Origin: Verrucomicrobiota bacterium
Lineage (GTDB): Bacteria > Verrucomicrobiota > Verrucomicrobiia > Verrucomicrobiales > Akkermansiaceae
Direction of reading: 5' to 3'
Length of the DNA: 64,000 nt
Assembly (NCBI GenBank): GCA_026397725.1
Contig: JAPLUI010000320.1
Span: forward strand, 20,093-84,092
The notes below the pieces were generated by a model. The model was not told where the DNA came from and searched no databases. It worked only from the letters and a program-made list of their open reading frames with translations. Numbering within the stretch: the stretch's first letter is position 1; every line of letters starts with the position of its first letter. Positions 56,801-63,614 of the stretch are shown here, piece by piece. The translations under genes were made by a program, and so were the position numbers.

Positions 56801-57623
56801 AACTCTCCTTCACCTTGCGCAGCGCCACATGCCAGCCATCCCCGGCCACCCCGGAGGCCAGCGCCCCACCCTCAAACAACTCCACGGCTGCTCCCTCCGC
56901 AGCGGCACTCGCCTGACCTGTTAGACTGAAGGTCACACTGCTTCCATCCGCCGCCACCTTGCCCAGCACCTGCGCATCCAGCAAGTCCAGCCCGCGTGCC
57001 CCCGAACCGCCGGGAGTCACCTCGACCTCCACCACCGCCACCGCCACAGCCGAGCCGACAAACTTGCGACCCACCTGCGACTCCACCGGCAACAGTCCCT
57101 CCGCCTTGGTCACGCGCTGCTCCACGCCCGGGTCCGCCGTGATCGTTAGATTCAGGGCCAGGCCCGTCGCCGCGCCCGGTGTGGGCAGGACCAGTGCCGC
57201 GGTGCCGCCCGCCCCATCGGCGAAGGCAAAGCGCGTTTTGACCAACACTTTGAGTTCCCCGGGCGGCTTCGCCTCCTTGCCCTCGGCGAGCAGCGGTCGC
57301 AGATCCAGGAACCTCACGCCATGCTCCGCCACCCGCACCGACCAATCGCGCAAGCCCTCGCCCGTAACAGCAACGATCTCCCCTGCCCCGCTCAGGCCGA
57401 GCGAAAGCACTTCGGGCCGCCCCTGATGCACGCGGAACACGAGTTGCTGATCGCTGGTAACATCCGCCAAGCCCACCCGCGCCGTCACCTCCGCCGTGGC
57501 CGAGAAAAACAACGGGGCCTCCTTGGGAACCGGCTGCCAGGGCATCAGAACCATCGGTTCCTTGGGTTCCTGGCAGAGTCCGAGCGGCGCGAATAGAAGT
57601 GTTAGACAGACGAATGTTTTCAT
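50832..57623 (-). CDS. Giant bipartite exported membrane protein
   Basis: The 2263-residue protein has a signal peptide (MKTFVCLTLLFAPLGLC). Residues about 20-1020 are beta-rich. Residues about 1030-1185 are a cluster of membrane helices (SLILLVGAALALG, LALVCGLVVILFALGLAM, GLALIGAGVLAI, LFFLVVAVAAAWWWLP). Residues 1195-1217 look like a second signal peptide (EAAAAVLILTGLLPGDGRAA). The second beta-rich half then repeats themes of the first, such as RESDWTVGLAVEALGQSV (near 693) and LESDWALSLAIDKLDSWV (near 1711). A helical, TPR-like part follows (near 2060-2140), then a final helix with a basic end (LALVLCLLAGSMVGLRRRR). No family is recognised. Its ATG overlaps the small protein's stop (ATGA), so it is made with the sigma/VWA locus. 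Confidence 0.75.
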   Translation of the reverse strand: MKTFVCLTLLFAPLGLCQEPKEPMVLMPWQPVPKEAPLFFSATAEVTARVGLADVTSDQQLVFRVHQGRPEVLSLGLSGAGEIVAVTGEGLRDWSVRVAEHGVRFLDLRPLLAEGKEAKPPGELKVLVKTRFAFADGAGGTAALVLPTPGAATGLALNLTITADPGVEQRVTKAEGLLPVESQVGRKFVGSAVAVAVVEVEVTPGGSGARGLDLLDAQVLGKVAADGSSVTFSLTGQASAAAEGAAVELFEGGALASGVAGDGWHVALRKVKESYVYDLVAERAGDFPVALEFEVPVTRKGDWRALEFRLPAGVVVPLRMDGLGKGVEFHRGMAVVPEPDGAQSRGFLPVSGAATLAWRVAGAVADGALFFSSTETTDVRVGSGLLRQLTVLDLRVLQGKLAELALALSGPGEVLSVAGETVLGWEVKPGAQGTRRLEVKLNQPIDGTARLVIESQAALGGFPLRTETLRMSPVGVLRHSGWLRVANEGAVRIEVSDAKGLIQLAPGQFPGGADEKLRQVFAYRFPAADYSYAIQADQVMPEVAVTEVTVYELAETDRRVFSEIELDIREAPLREWEMEIPADHAVASVTGAAVGDYVVASEAKDGQRRLKVIFKQAVAGRQLVSLRLEKNEAAKAGAWELPPLGFPAVKSRRGYVGAVAAAGYRLVAGKTAGVAEVPITFFPKQTAGLQQAFRLRESDWTVGLAVEALGQSVQADVFHLYSLKAGAAYGSVLINYFVVGAPATEWKIAVPAGIGNIDVTGQNVGRDWRKEENTVIVPLSRPVLGTGTVLLTFELPMNAQGGEVSPGEVRPLGVQGERGYVQVVSPLQVNYEVTSSEGPLLVIDPSELPAEFRLLSSAPTLAAWQYTGRDFKIGMGIKWFAPGETAAQVVDFLKLSSQVSRDGEWVTDARFFVKSRGRNALRVTLPEKGVLWEAKVGSEAVNARQDGGETLIPLPARTDSKQAVEVSLRYGARAKNPQRLRLIAPKLDAPVVIGEWAIRGDEGRQLVPRGGTAELVRPALAEDGFAWIASRSGAAASLILLVGAALALGRGTPGKARRVLALVCGLVVILFALGLAMAAVGSMRGSSEELEYAAPVVAAGGEVVVDIGNVAPWRAMTSWGVWLGLVLGTGVLLRGGLARDPWWKTCGLALIGAGVLAIHGGTPLFFLVVAVAAAWWWLPRVWQLVGDLRKPRLVEAAAAVLILTGLLPGDGRAAEIPGVKPAEAMIHEWQIHEGRLRGTVDVTVRGQAGDRFLLLRAPAVLSGFEGTGLRVVKAPLDGQDAYFIVAEVAGRMTGKAVFEMPLADPVKGWNLPGGAAAMRRITVRWDQPGWEFFSPHAAKVTAIDGLAATASGAVLVLGPADAVTIQARAKQRDVGAEETRFYAEVSNLFLPGPGVVNGRHRVALRPAQGRVAALVMKVPEGFTVSDVANGPVGSWRFDPGTRELRVAVEPAQAQAFALTIETQRGAGTLPMELELEPLRVVGAAVEIGFLALAFGDEAQPERVEVVGLSRLNPEDFKAELLPRDKDGQPLVLLQHAFQYGSGEVKATVKVTAVAPELRAESWQLVSLGDDRLLVATDLSVTITRSGVFRLALEVPAGLEIESATGEGLSHWTESKAGGKRVVTLHLTGKTIGKRDFNLTLTGPPPGAQATWVVPRLTVLEASRETGDLTVVPERGLQVRAVHRKNISQADPRDLVEQPKASARAAARPGALAYRLLESDWALSLAIDKLDSWVTAQVFHEATLREGQMLSRVVLGYRIDNAAVKALRVRIPGLDATAAATVRASGAAVADLVPVEGKEGLWEIRFQRGVAGETSVELEYQRRSKDDGLEQIEPLELEQVRQVVYFTAVRAAGRLELEPGILPRGWQRADWAVVQSTLGQAAGNVAPLMAFRVADPEGPLPVKLKRLKLADLQRLRVAAGLLTTLLSPTGQALTAVDLQMEVVGKGTLKLKLPKGAELYNVLVNDEGATLVRERDEWLFYVFPAPETGMPATVRFVYSAGTGQPIRLEGPVLNVPMEKLTWQVLVPEGWRMTGHQGDFDLKQQDVRASFRLDDYKKFSVSKRKTDSQRASALLDQANSYLQQGDQEKASQALGNAVRSNQLDEATNEDARVLQYKTKTQQAVLGLNTRRQRVVLDNRLSAPQADTTQLDRAAAANPLMQGKQNFDPKQFDRLLEGNTADENAALKEIANRLVSQQLAAEPAPLALDVTLPERGTVLTFWRSVQVDGKRPMSITLDLKRSGTGFSWLALVLCLLAGSMVGLRRRR

Positions 57624-58111
57624 ATGGGATGTTGACTGGTAGAGGAACTCGATTGTAGCGGCGGTCTATGACCGCCGAATGCCAATGATGGTGCGTGAAA
57701 ATGAAGTCCCATCAAAACCGTGGAAGAGGGATGGTCGAGGTGAACCGAAACGGATCGGCTTTCCATCCGCCGCAACTTCGTGCTCATCCAATCAATCAGC
57801 TCCCGATCCGCCTGAGATACCTTCTCCTCCAGGTCATCCCCATCCACCGCCGCCTCGCCCGGCTCGTGATGGATCGCGCTTTTGGCCCGAATGATGGTAT
57901 TCAAGATCTTCTCATGCTCCGCCATCATGTCTTCCTGTGCGCGCACCAACAAACGCAAGTCCCGCAGTGCCGCATTCTCAGCCGTCCTGGCGCCATTTCC
58001 AAGCTGCTCCCTCGGCGGCATCACCCGCAACCAGCCCACCCGCCCCGCAATCCCCAGCATCAGACATCCGGCAACCAACCCCAACACAATTCCCGGAATC
58101 AGCCTTTTCAT
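57620..58111 (-). CDS. Small membrane protein, paralogue of the VWA coiled coil
   Basis: The 163-residue protein from ATG 58111 has one N-terminal membrane helix (LIPGIVLGLVAGCLMLGIAG) and a helical part (AENAALRDLRLLVRAQEDMM) that matches AAEAAIQELRKAVRAQEDAV of the VWA protein upstream. Its last 20 residues (SLAFGGHRPPLQSS) come from a palindromic repeat, so the original C-terminus has been replaced. It lies between the VWA gene and the giant gene, overlapping the latter by 4 nt. Confidence 0.7.
   Translation of the reverse strand: MKRLIPGIVLGLVAGCLMLGIAGRVGWLRVMPPREQLGNGARTAENAALRDLRLLVRAQEDMMAEHEKILNTIIRAKSAIHHEPGEAAVDGDDLEEKVSQADRELIDWMSTKLRRMESRSVSVHLDHPSSTVLMGLHFHAPSLAFGGHRPPLQSSSSTSQHPI
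57659..57677 (+). repeat. Short palindromic repeat inside the gene end
   Basis: cggcggtctatgaccgccg is an 8-bp-arm palindrome. Read on the minus strand it gives GGHRPPLQ, a peptide pattern seen where such dispersed repeats are translated. Confidence 0.7.
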
Positions 58112-58191
58112 AATCCGTAAAATCCGTGTAATCCGTGGTTTCAAGTTCCGCTTCTCGGCTAAGTGTCACGCGGTGACTGCTAACTGATAAC
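58112..58191. other. Short spacer in the sigma/VWA locus
   Basis: 80 nt with no hairpin or T-run, so transcription probably continues from the VWA gene. Confidence 0.4.
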
Positions 58192-61100
58192 CTATAACTT
58201 ATCCACCATCTCCAGCATCTCCGCCACCCGGCGGCTGTTCGAGTAGTACTGCTTCACCGTCGCACGCGGGGCGGCCAGTTGCCTGAAATCGATCGCCTCG
58301 GCCAGCGGGCCGCCGCGCAGTTTTTCCGCTGCCAGCAGCGCCAGCCCGGCCAGTTGCATCGATGGCGCGGAGCGATCGAACGCGGGCGCGGTGGCTTCGT
58401 ATGGGATGGTCCAACTCCGTTCGACCATCTGGCCGCTGGCGGCATCGCGGAAGCGCACGCTCACCTCGCCGATTTCGCCGCTGCCCTCGGCGAGCGGCTC
58501 GACCTGATAGAGCGCGACCCCGGCTTCCTCGGCGGCGAGTTCGGCGGCGTCCACCGCGTCGTTGCGGAAGTCCTCGGTATTGAGCCGGTGGGCCTCGAAG
58601 CCCAGCAACTTGTAGCGGCCCACCCGCTGCGGATTGAAGCGCACCTGGACTTTCACGTTCTCCGCCGCCGGCCGGAAGGCTCCGGCGAGTTGCCGCGCGA
58701 AGCCGCCATCCCTGGCACCGTCCACCACATAATAGCGACCGTTGCCATGGCGTGCCAGTTCACCTAACAGGCGATCGTTCAGGTCATTGGTGCCGATGCC
58801 GGCGATGTCAAAGGCCAGGCCTTTCTGGCGCATCGCCTTGACCCGCTCCGCCAGCCGCGACGGGTCGGCATTGCCAAGGTTGGCGGCACCATCGGTGAAC
58901 AGGACCAGGCGGTTTTGCGCTCCCGCCGTCTGCTGCCGCAGCGCCATTTGTTCGCCCAGTTTCATGGCCTCCTCCAGATTGGTGCCGCCCTCGCTGGCGG
59001 CCTGGTTGACCAGATTGTTGAGCTTCGCGGCCTGCTCGCCGGTGAGGGCATCCACCAGCAGACGCGGCGTGCGGGAAAACCCGATGACCGTCACCAGATC
59101 CTGTTTGGTTAGCAAACCGCCGAGTTGCTTCAGCGCGTTGTCCATGGCGGCCCGGCGGTCTTCGCGGGCCATCGAGCCGGATTGATCGACCAGCAAGGTG
59201 AGGCGCAACGGCTGCGCCGCGCTGCGACCGGCGGCACCGGTTCGCATCGCCACCCTAACCAAATTGCGGCCGGGAATCACCGGATGGGCCGCCTGCTCGA
59301 CCCATCCCGCCACCGGTTCGCTGCTGCTGGGGGCCGGATCGCCGTAATCCACGGCATTGTAGAACTGCTCGACCTTGATGCCGGAGGGGTCCGGCCGCTC
59401 GCCGCGGGCCATGGCCGCCTGCGCCATCTTGAACGAGGCCTCGCTGATGCTCAGCGAGATGGTCGTGAACGGCGCATCGGCCGCCCTGCTTTCGGAACCG
59501 GCATCCAGGACGAGTTGCCGGTGAGCCTGTTGATTGCCCGGATCCCATTCCAGGGCCTTGGCGAGCCATCCCTTGGCCTCGTCGTTGCGGCCCCCGGTCA
59601 CGGCCTGGTCGGCCAGCGCCACGGCGGCATCCCCGAGGTGTTGCCGCAAGGCCTCACGCCGCGCCTTCGTGGCAGGCGCATCGGGTAGCACCGCCAAGCC
59701 CTTCTCAAAGCCGGCGTAGGCCCGCTGATAGTCGCGCTTGCCGTAGGCGTCCCGTGCATCAGTTAGGAACCCGTCAGATGCCGCCACCACGGATTGCCGG
59801 CGCAGCATCTCGCGCTGCGCCAGGCCGACGAGTTGATCTGACTTTTCGCCCTCGGCGGCCTTGTTCTTGAGTCGGCCTTCTCCCCACTCAAGCGTGCCGC
59901 CGCCGACCGTGGTGGTGCCGGCGTAGTCATCGTCGCCGTCAGCCAGGGCTGGTGTTTCCACCAGCGGTGTCACCACCTCTTCCGCCGCCTTTGGACGTTC
60001 GGGCAAGGGGGCGGCTGGCTTGGCCGGCGGCGGTGGCGCGGTCTTGGCATCAGGGGCGGGCGTCGTGCCGGTGGGTGTGGTCGTCGCAGGTGGCGGCACG
60101 TTCGACCTGGCATCGAAATCGCGGATGATGGCGGCGGTGGATTTCGACTCAGCGTTGGTCGGCGAGTCTGCCGAGGCTGACAACTCCCAGGCCTTGTCCA
60201 CCTCCATGAGCAACTCGGACCGCGTTTGATCATAGGCGGCGCGGTAGTAGGATGACTTGGCGGAAGCGATGCTTTCCAAGCCACGGCGAGCGGCTTGATT
60301 GTAGGGATCGGTGCGCAACACCTTTTCGTATTCGGCCTTGGCGGCATCGTATTTGCCGAGGTTGTAGTTTCCTTCCGCCGTATAGAGGCCACGGCGGACG
60401 GCCTCGACATTCTTGCCAGGGTCCGCAGCGGCGGCCAGATTGGTGCGGATGGAATCGACCGGCGCTGCGGCTTCCAACTTCTTGGACACGTCCTCATGGT
60501 TACCCGCCGTGGCGTCCAAGCTCAGGGTGCCGGCATGGGTGGAGGCGCTCCGGTCTATCAGCGCATCAATCGAGTTGCGGCTCACGACGGCATCGCCGCT
60601 GCGCATGCCTTCGGTCAGCGCCTGCCCATTCCGGTCCTGCGGAGGTGTGACCGGTGCCCCATGTTCCGTATGGCCCTCAAAACCCCGGAGTTCAGCATTC
60701 TCGATCTCGCTGCGAGCTGCCAGTCTGCCATCCGCGTGCCCGCCGGGTTTCTCGTCGCTGAAAGGATCGGCGCTCGGCGCAGGCCGACCCGTGGCCAGAG
60801 CGGCAGCGGGACCGGACGCCGGGACCGCCCCTCTGCTAACACCCGCGAGCTTGTTGGCATCCTTGCCATCCATCAATTCGGAAGCCGGGTCCGCCCTAGC
60901 GGCAAGCTCATGCTTCGGCATCCTGTCGGCCACCTCCGCTCCCGCCAAGTCCTTGCTCACTTGTTGCAGCTTCTTCTGTTCCGCGTCAAAAGCCAGCTTG
61001 GCATCGCCGTAGTCCTGCGCATCAAGGCCGCGTTTGATCGCTTCGTTGCGCTTTTCTCCCCGGCCCGACAGGGCGGAGGTATCCAGCGCCCTGCGGGCAC

Positions 61101-62949
61101 CCAGATCAGCCTCCCCTCCGGAGCGCTGGTCATGGCCGGGATCCTTGTCGTCCCTTGCCAGCGAAATCGAGCCGAGCACCTTGCTGGATTCCTCGACCGA
61201 GGATTCCTCTAGCCGGGGCGCTTCCGTGAATGCACCGGTTCCGATTCCCGCCTTGCTCAACCCGTCTTGCGCGGCGGACATGGGTTCACTCGGCGGGGCG
61301 GGAGTCACGGCGGCAGGTGGCGGGGGGACCGCCCGGGGGGCCGCGGTGGGTCGACGGCGCGAGTCGGAGGACGCCACGGCACCACTGGATTTGCCTGCCA
61401 CATCGCCGCCATAGCCGAAGCCAACTCCCTTGCCACTGCCGCCCATGCCGGAGCCGCCGCCCACCGCGCCGGACTTAATGCCGGACCTGCCGCCGTCCAG
61501 CGAGCTTAGCCCCGACATCTCACCGAAATGATCGCTCGGCTCGGGGAGCGGGACATTCGCTGCGGCGCCTGCCGCCGCCACGCGTTTGGGATTGGCGGCA
61601 AGATCCGGCGCGGCCTTGGGTTTGGCGGCGGCAGCAGCCGACTTGGCTTCCGCCTCCCGGCTCAAGGAAAAGTTCCTCTCTGCGGAAGCCTTGGCGGGGA
61701 CCTGCGCGAGGCCGGGGAGGATGATCGGCTTGGGAGTGCCCTCGATCATCTCGGGGGGGAGTTCGGTCGTCAGCGGCACCGATTTCGATTCGATGGCATC
61801 TCTGAATGCTGTCATGAGGGGCACCCTGGCATCCGACATTTTGCTGGAGATTTCTCCCTCGATCAATTTCAGCTTCATTCTCTGAAGCATTTCCTGCTCG
61901 GCCTCAAACTCCCGCTTGGCATCCACATAGTCCTGTGCGTCCAGGCCGCGCTTGATGGCATCAGTGCGTTTCTCGTTCTTAGTGGACAAGGCACGCTTGT
62001 AACGGGCTTCCGCAAGTTCCAGCTTGGCCTGCAGCGTGTTACGCAGCGCAACCACGCCCTCGTCGAGTTGCTTTTTCATCGTGTCGGCCGTCTGCTGCCG
62101 CTCCAGCAGCGCGGGATCTTGTCCAGCCAGCCCCTGCCGCTTGAGTTTTTCAAGCTCGGTCTTGGTTTCGAGATACTTGGGATAGAGGGTTGGCAGCGAG
62201 TTGTCAGGAACTTGCAGGCCGGACGCATAGGTCATGAGTTGGTCGTCCGAGTATTTCAGCAGACCTTGGATCTGGCTCTCCAATTGCTGCTTTTCGGTCT
62301 CCACCTGCTTGAAGGAATCCAGCGTGCTCCTGGCGCCGTCATCATCGGCCCGCCCTGCCGAGCTGTAATATGCGTCAGGGCCATTATAGACAATTCCCTT
62401 GTCACGCACGATGGCGGAGAGCAACTTCCGTTTTTCTTCGACCGCATCCTCTTGTGCCCGGACGGCTTTCCTCAGCTCTTGAATGGCCGCTTCCGCCGCT
62501 GGCGAACCGGAAGATTGCCCCTGATGCGCCGCCAGGGTATTCTTCCGCATGGGCATGAGCTGTGGGGCCACCAGCCAGCCAATCGCGGCCATCAGGATCA
62601 AGCCGGCGGCGATGGCCAGGATGGTCCTGCGCCAAGGGCGGCGGGCCCGCACGGTCCGCTGCGGGACCGGTCTAACTGCAGGTCCTGACACGCCGAAGAT
62701 TTCATCGATCACCCGGCGTTTCTCGGGCAGCAACTTCCAGGCCTGGTCGGGTTCTCTGGCTTCGGCTTCGGTGAGCAGGCCGTGCAGGGCCCGCATGCGG
62801 CGGCGGAAGACCAGCAACTCGGGGCGCTCGTCGCACAAGCGTTCCAACTCCGCCGCCTCAAAGGCGGAGGCATCCCCGAGCACCCAGGCCACGATCCGGG
62901 CCTCAAGCGGCTCGTCGCCCACGGTGTCAAATGGAGGAGGGGTGGTCAT
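58192..62949 (-). CDS. VWA-domain envelope protein with anti-sigma-like N-terminus
   Basis: The 1585-residue protein has a cytoplasmic helical start (LEARIVAWVLGDASAFEAAE) like anti-sigma factors but without the zinc HxxxCxxC. A membrane helix follows at about 107-130 (RTILAIAAGLILMAAIGWLV), then long coiled coils. Two copies of the unit AIKRGLDAQDYxDAKxxFxA lie near 325-355 and 630-660, and a Gly-rich linker near 497-520. Near 850-920 is a segment (GKYDAAKAEYEKVLRTDPYN, YYRAAYDQTRSELLMEVDKA) like the N-terminal part of verrucomicrobial secretins. The C-terminal third is a VWA domain with the MIDAS motif LLVDQSGSMA (near 1250) and a DUF3520-like end, as in YfbK. It lies 83 nt after the ECF sigma gene and probably links sigma activity to an envelope complex. 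Confidence 0.8.
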   Translation of the reverse strand: MTTPPPFDTVGDEPLEARIVAWVLGDASAFEAAELERLCDERPELLVFRRRMRALHGLLTEAEAREPDQAWKLLPEKRRVIDEIFGVSGPAVRPVPQRTVRARRPWRRTILAIAAGLILMAAIGWLVAPQLMPMRKNTLAAHQGQSSGSPAAEAAIQELRKAVRAQEDAVEEKRKLLSAIVRDKGIVYNGPDAYYSSAGRADDDGARSTLDSFKQVETEKQQLESQIQGLLKYSDDQLMTYASGLQVPDNSLPTLYPKYLETKTELEKLKRQGLAGQDPALLERQQTADTMKKQLDEGVVALRNTLQAKLELAEARYKRALSTKNEKRTDAIKRGLDAQDYVDAKREFEAEQEMLQRMKLKLIEGEISSKMSDARVPLMTAFRDAIESKSVPLTTELPPEMIEGTPKPIILPGLAQVPAKASAERNFSLSREAEAKSAAAAAKPKAAPDLAANPKRVAAAGAAANVPLPEPSDHFGEMSGLSSLDGGRSGIKSGAVGGGSGMGGSGKGVGFGYGGDVAGKSSGAVASSDSRRRPTAAPRAVPPPPAAVTPAPPSEPMSAAQDGLSKAGIGTGAFTEAPRLEESSVEESSKVLGSISLARDDKDPGHDQRSGGEADLGARRALDTSALSGRGEKRNEAIKRGLDAQDYGDAKLAFDAEQKKLQQVSKDLAGAEVADRMPKHELAARADPASELMDGKDANKLAGVSRGAVPASGPAAALATGRPAPSADPFSDEKPGGHADGRLAARSEIENAELRGFEGHTEHGAPVTPPQDRNGQALTEGMRSGDAVVSRNSIDALIDRSASTHAGTLSLDATAGNHEDVSKKLEAAAPVDSIRTNLAAAADPGKNVEAVRRGLYTAEGNYNLGKYDAAKAEYEKVLRTDPYNQAARRGLESIASAKSSYYRAAYDQTRSELLMEVDKAWELSASADSPTNAESKSTAAIIRDFDARSNVPPPATTTPTGTTPAPDAKTAPPPPAKPAAPLPERPKAAEEVVTPLVETPALADGDDDYAGTTTVGGGTLEWGEGRLKNKAAEGEKSDQLVGLAQREMLRRQSVVAASDGFLTDARDAYGKRDYQRAYAGFEKGLAVLPDAPATKARREALRQHLGDAAVALADQAVTGGRNDEAKGWLAKALEWDPGNQQAHRQLVLDAGSESRAADAPFTTISLSISEASFKMAQAAMARGERPDPSGIKVEQFYNAVDYGDPAPSSSEPVAGWVEQAAHPVIPGRNLVRVAMRTGAAGRSAAQPLRLTLLVDQSGSMAREDRRAAMDNALKQLGGLLTKQDLVTVIGFSRTPRLLVDALTGEQAAKLNNLVNQAASEGGTNLEEAMKLGEQMALRQQTAGAQNRLVLFTDGAANLGNADPSRLAERVKAMRQKGLAFDIAGIGTNDLNDRLLGELARHGNGRYYVVDGARDGGFARQLAGAFRPAAENVKVQVRFNPQRVGRYKLLGFEAHRLNTEDFRNDAVDAAELAAEEAGVALYQVEPLAEGSGEIGEVSVRFRDAASGQMVERSWTIPYEATAPAFDRSAPSMQLAGLALLAAEKLRGGPLAEAIDFRQLAAPRATVKQYYSNSRRVAEMLEMVDKL

Positions 62950-63032
62950 TGGGTATCAGTTATCCGTTAGTAGTTGGAAGTTGTCAGTTAGTCGGATCGG
63001 TCGGATCGGTCGGATGGCATTCAGGACTTTGC

Positions 63033-63614
63033 TCAACCTTCCGCGGAGTCGATGCCGAGGTGGCGGAGGGCATCGGCGAGGTGCTTGAGGAGGTGGTGGA
63101 GTTTGTAGCCGACGTTGCCGACGCTCAGGCCGGTGCATTGGCTGATTTGGTCATATTTGAGGTGCTGGTGGTATTTGAGGCGGATGAGCCTGCGGTCTTC
63201 GGAGGGGAGTTCGGCGATGAGGAGTTGGAGGGTGCCGATGGCTTCGAGCTTGCCGAGGGCTTGTTCGGGGTCGGGGGAGGCGCTGGCCCATTCCTGACTG
63301 GTATCGAAGGAGGTTTCGCGTTGGTGGTCGCGGAGGTGGTTGAGGGCGAGGTTGTGGATGGTGCGAAACAGCCAGGCCCGCGGGTTGGCCACTTCGTCCC
63401 AGTGCGCATGCAGTCGGACGAAAGCCTCCTGGACGAGATCTTCCGCCGTTTCCCGTTGGCCCACCAGTCCATAGGCATACCGCAGCAACGGCGATTCCTC
63501 CGCCTCGAAAACCATTCGGAGCGTCGTTTTTTCGTCCATCGGCATTCGCTGTGGCAGCACCGGACTGCGCCCAAGCTCAGCCAGCGGACGGATGCTGGCG
63601 GTTTGCGTTTCCAT
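63033..63614 (-). CDS. ECF-type RNA polymerase sigma factor
   Basis: The 193-residue protein has sigma region 2 (ETAEDLVQEAFVRLHAHWDE, NPRAWLFRTIHNLALNHLRD) and region 4 (LPSEDRRLIRLKYHQHLKYD, GLSVGNVGYKLHHLLKHLAD). Such factors direct RNA polymerase to stress or envelope promoters and are held by a membrane anti-sigma. The VWA protein encoded next has an N-terminus of that kind. Later in-frame ATGs near 63545 and 63539 are possible starts; both keep region 2. Confidence 0.9.
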   Translation of the reverse strand: METQTASIRPLAELGRSPVLPQRMPMDEKTTLRMVFEAEESPLLRYAYGLVGQRETAEDLVQEAFVRLHAHWDEVANPRAWLFRTIHNLALNHLRDHQRETSFDTSQEWASASPDPEQALGKLEAIGTLQLLIAELPSEDRRLIRLKYHQHLKYDQISQCTGLSVGNVGYKLHHLLKHLADALRHLGIDSAEG

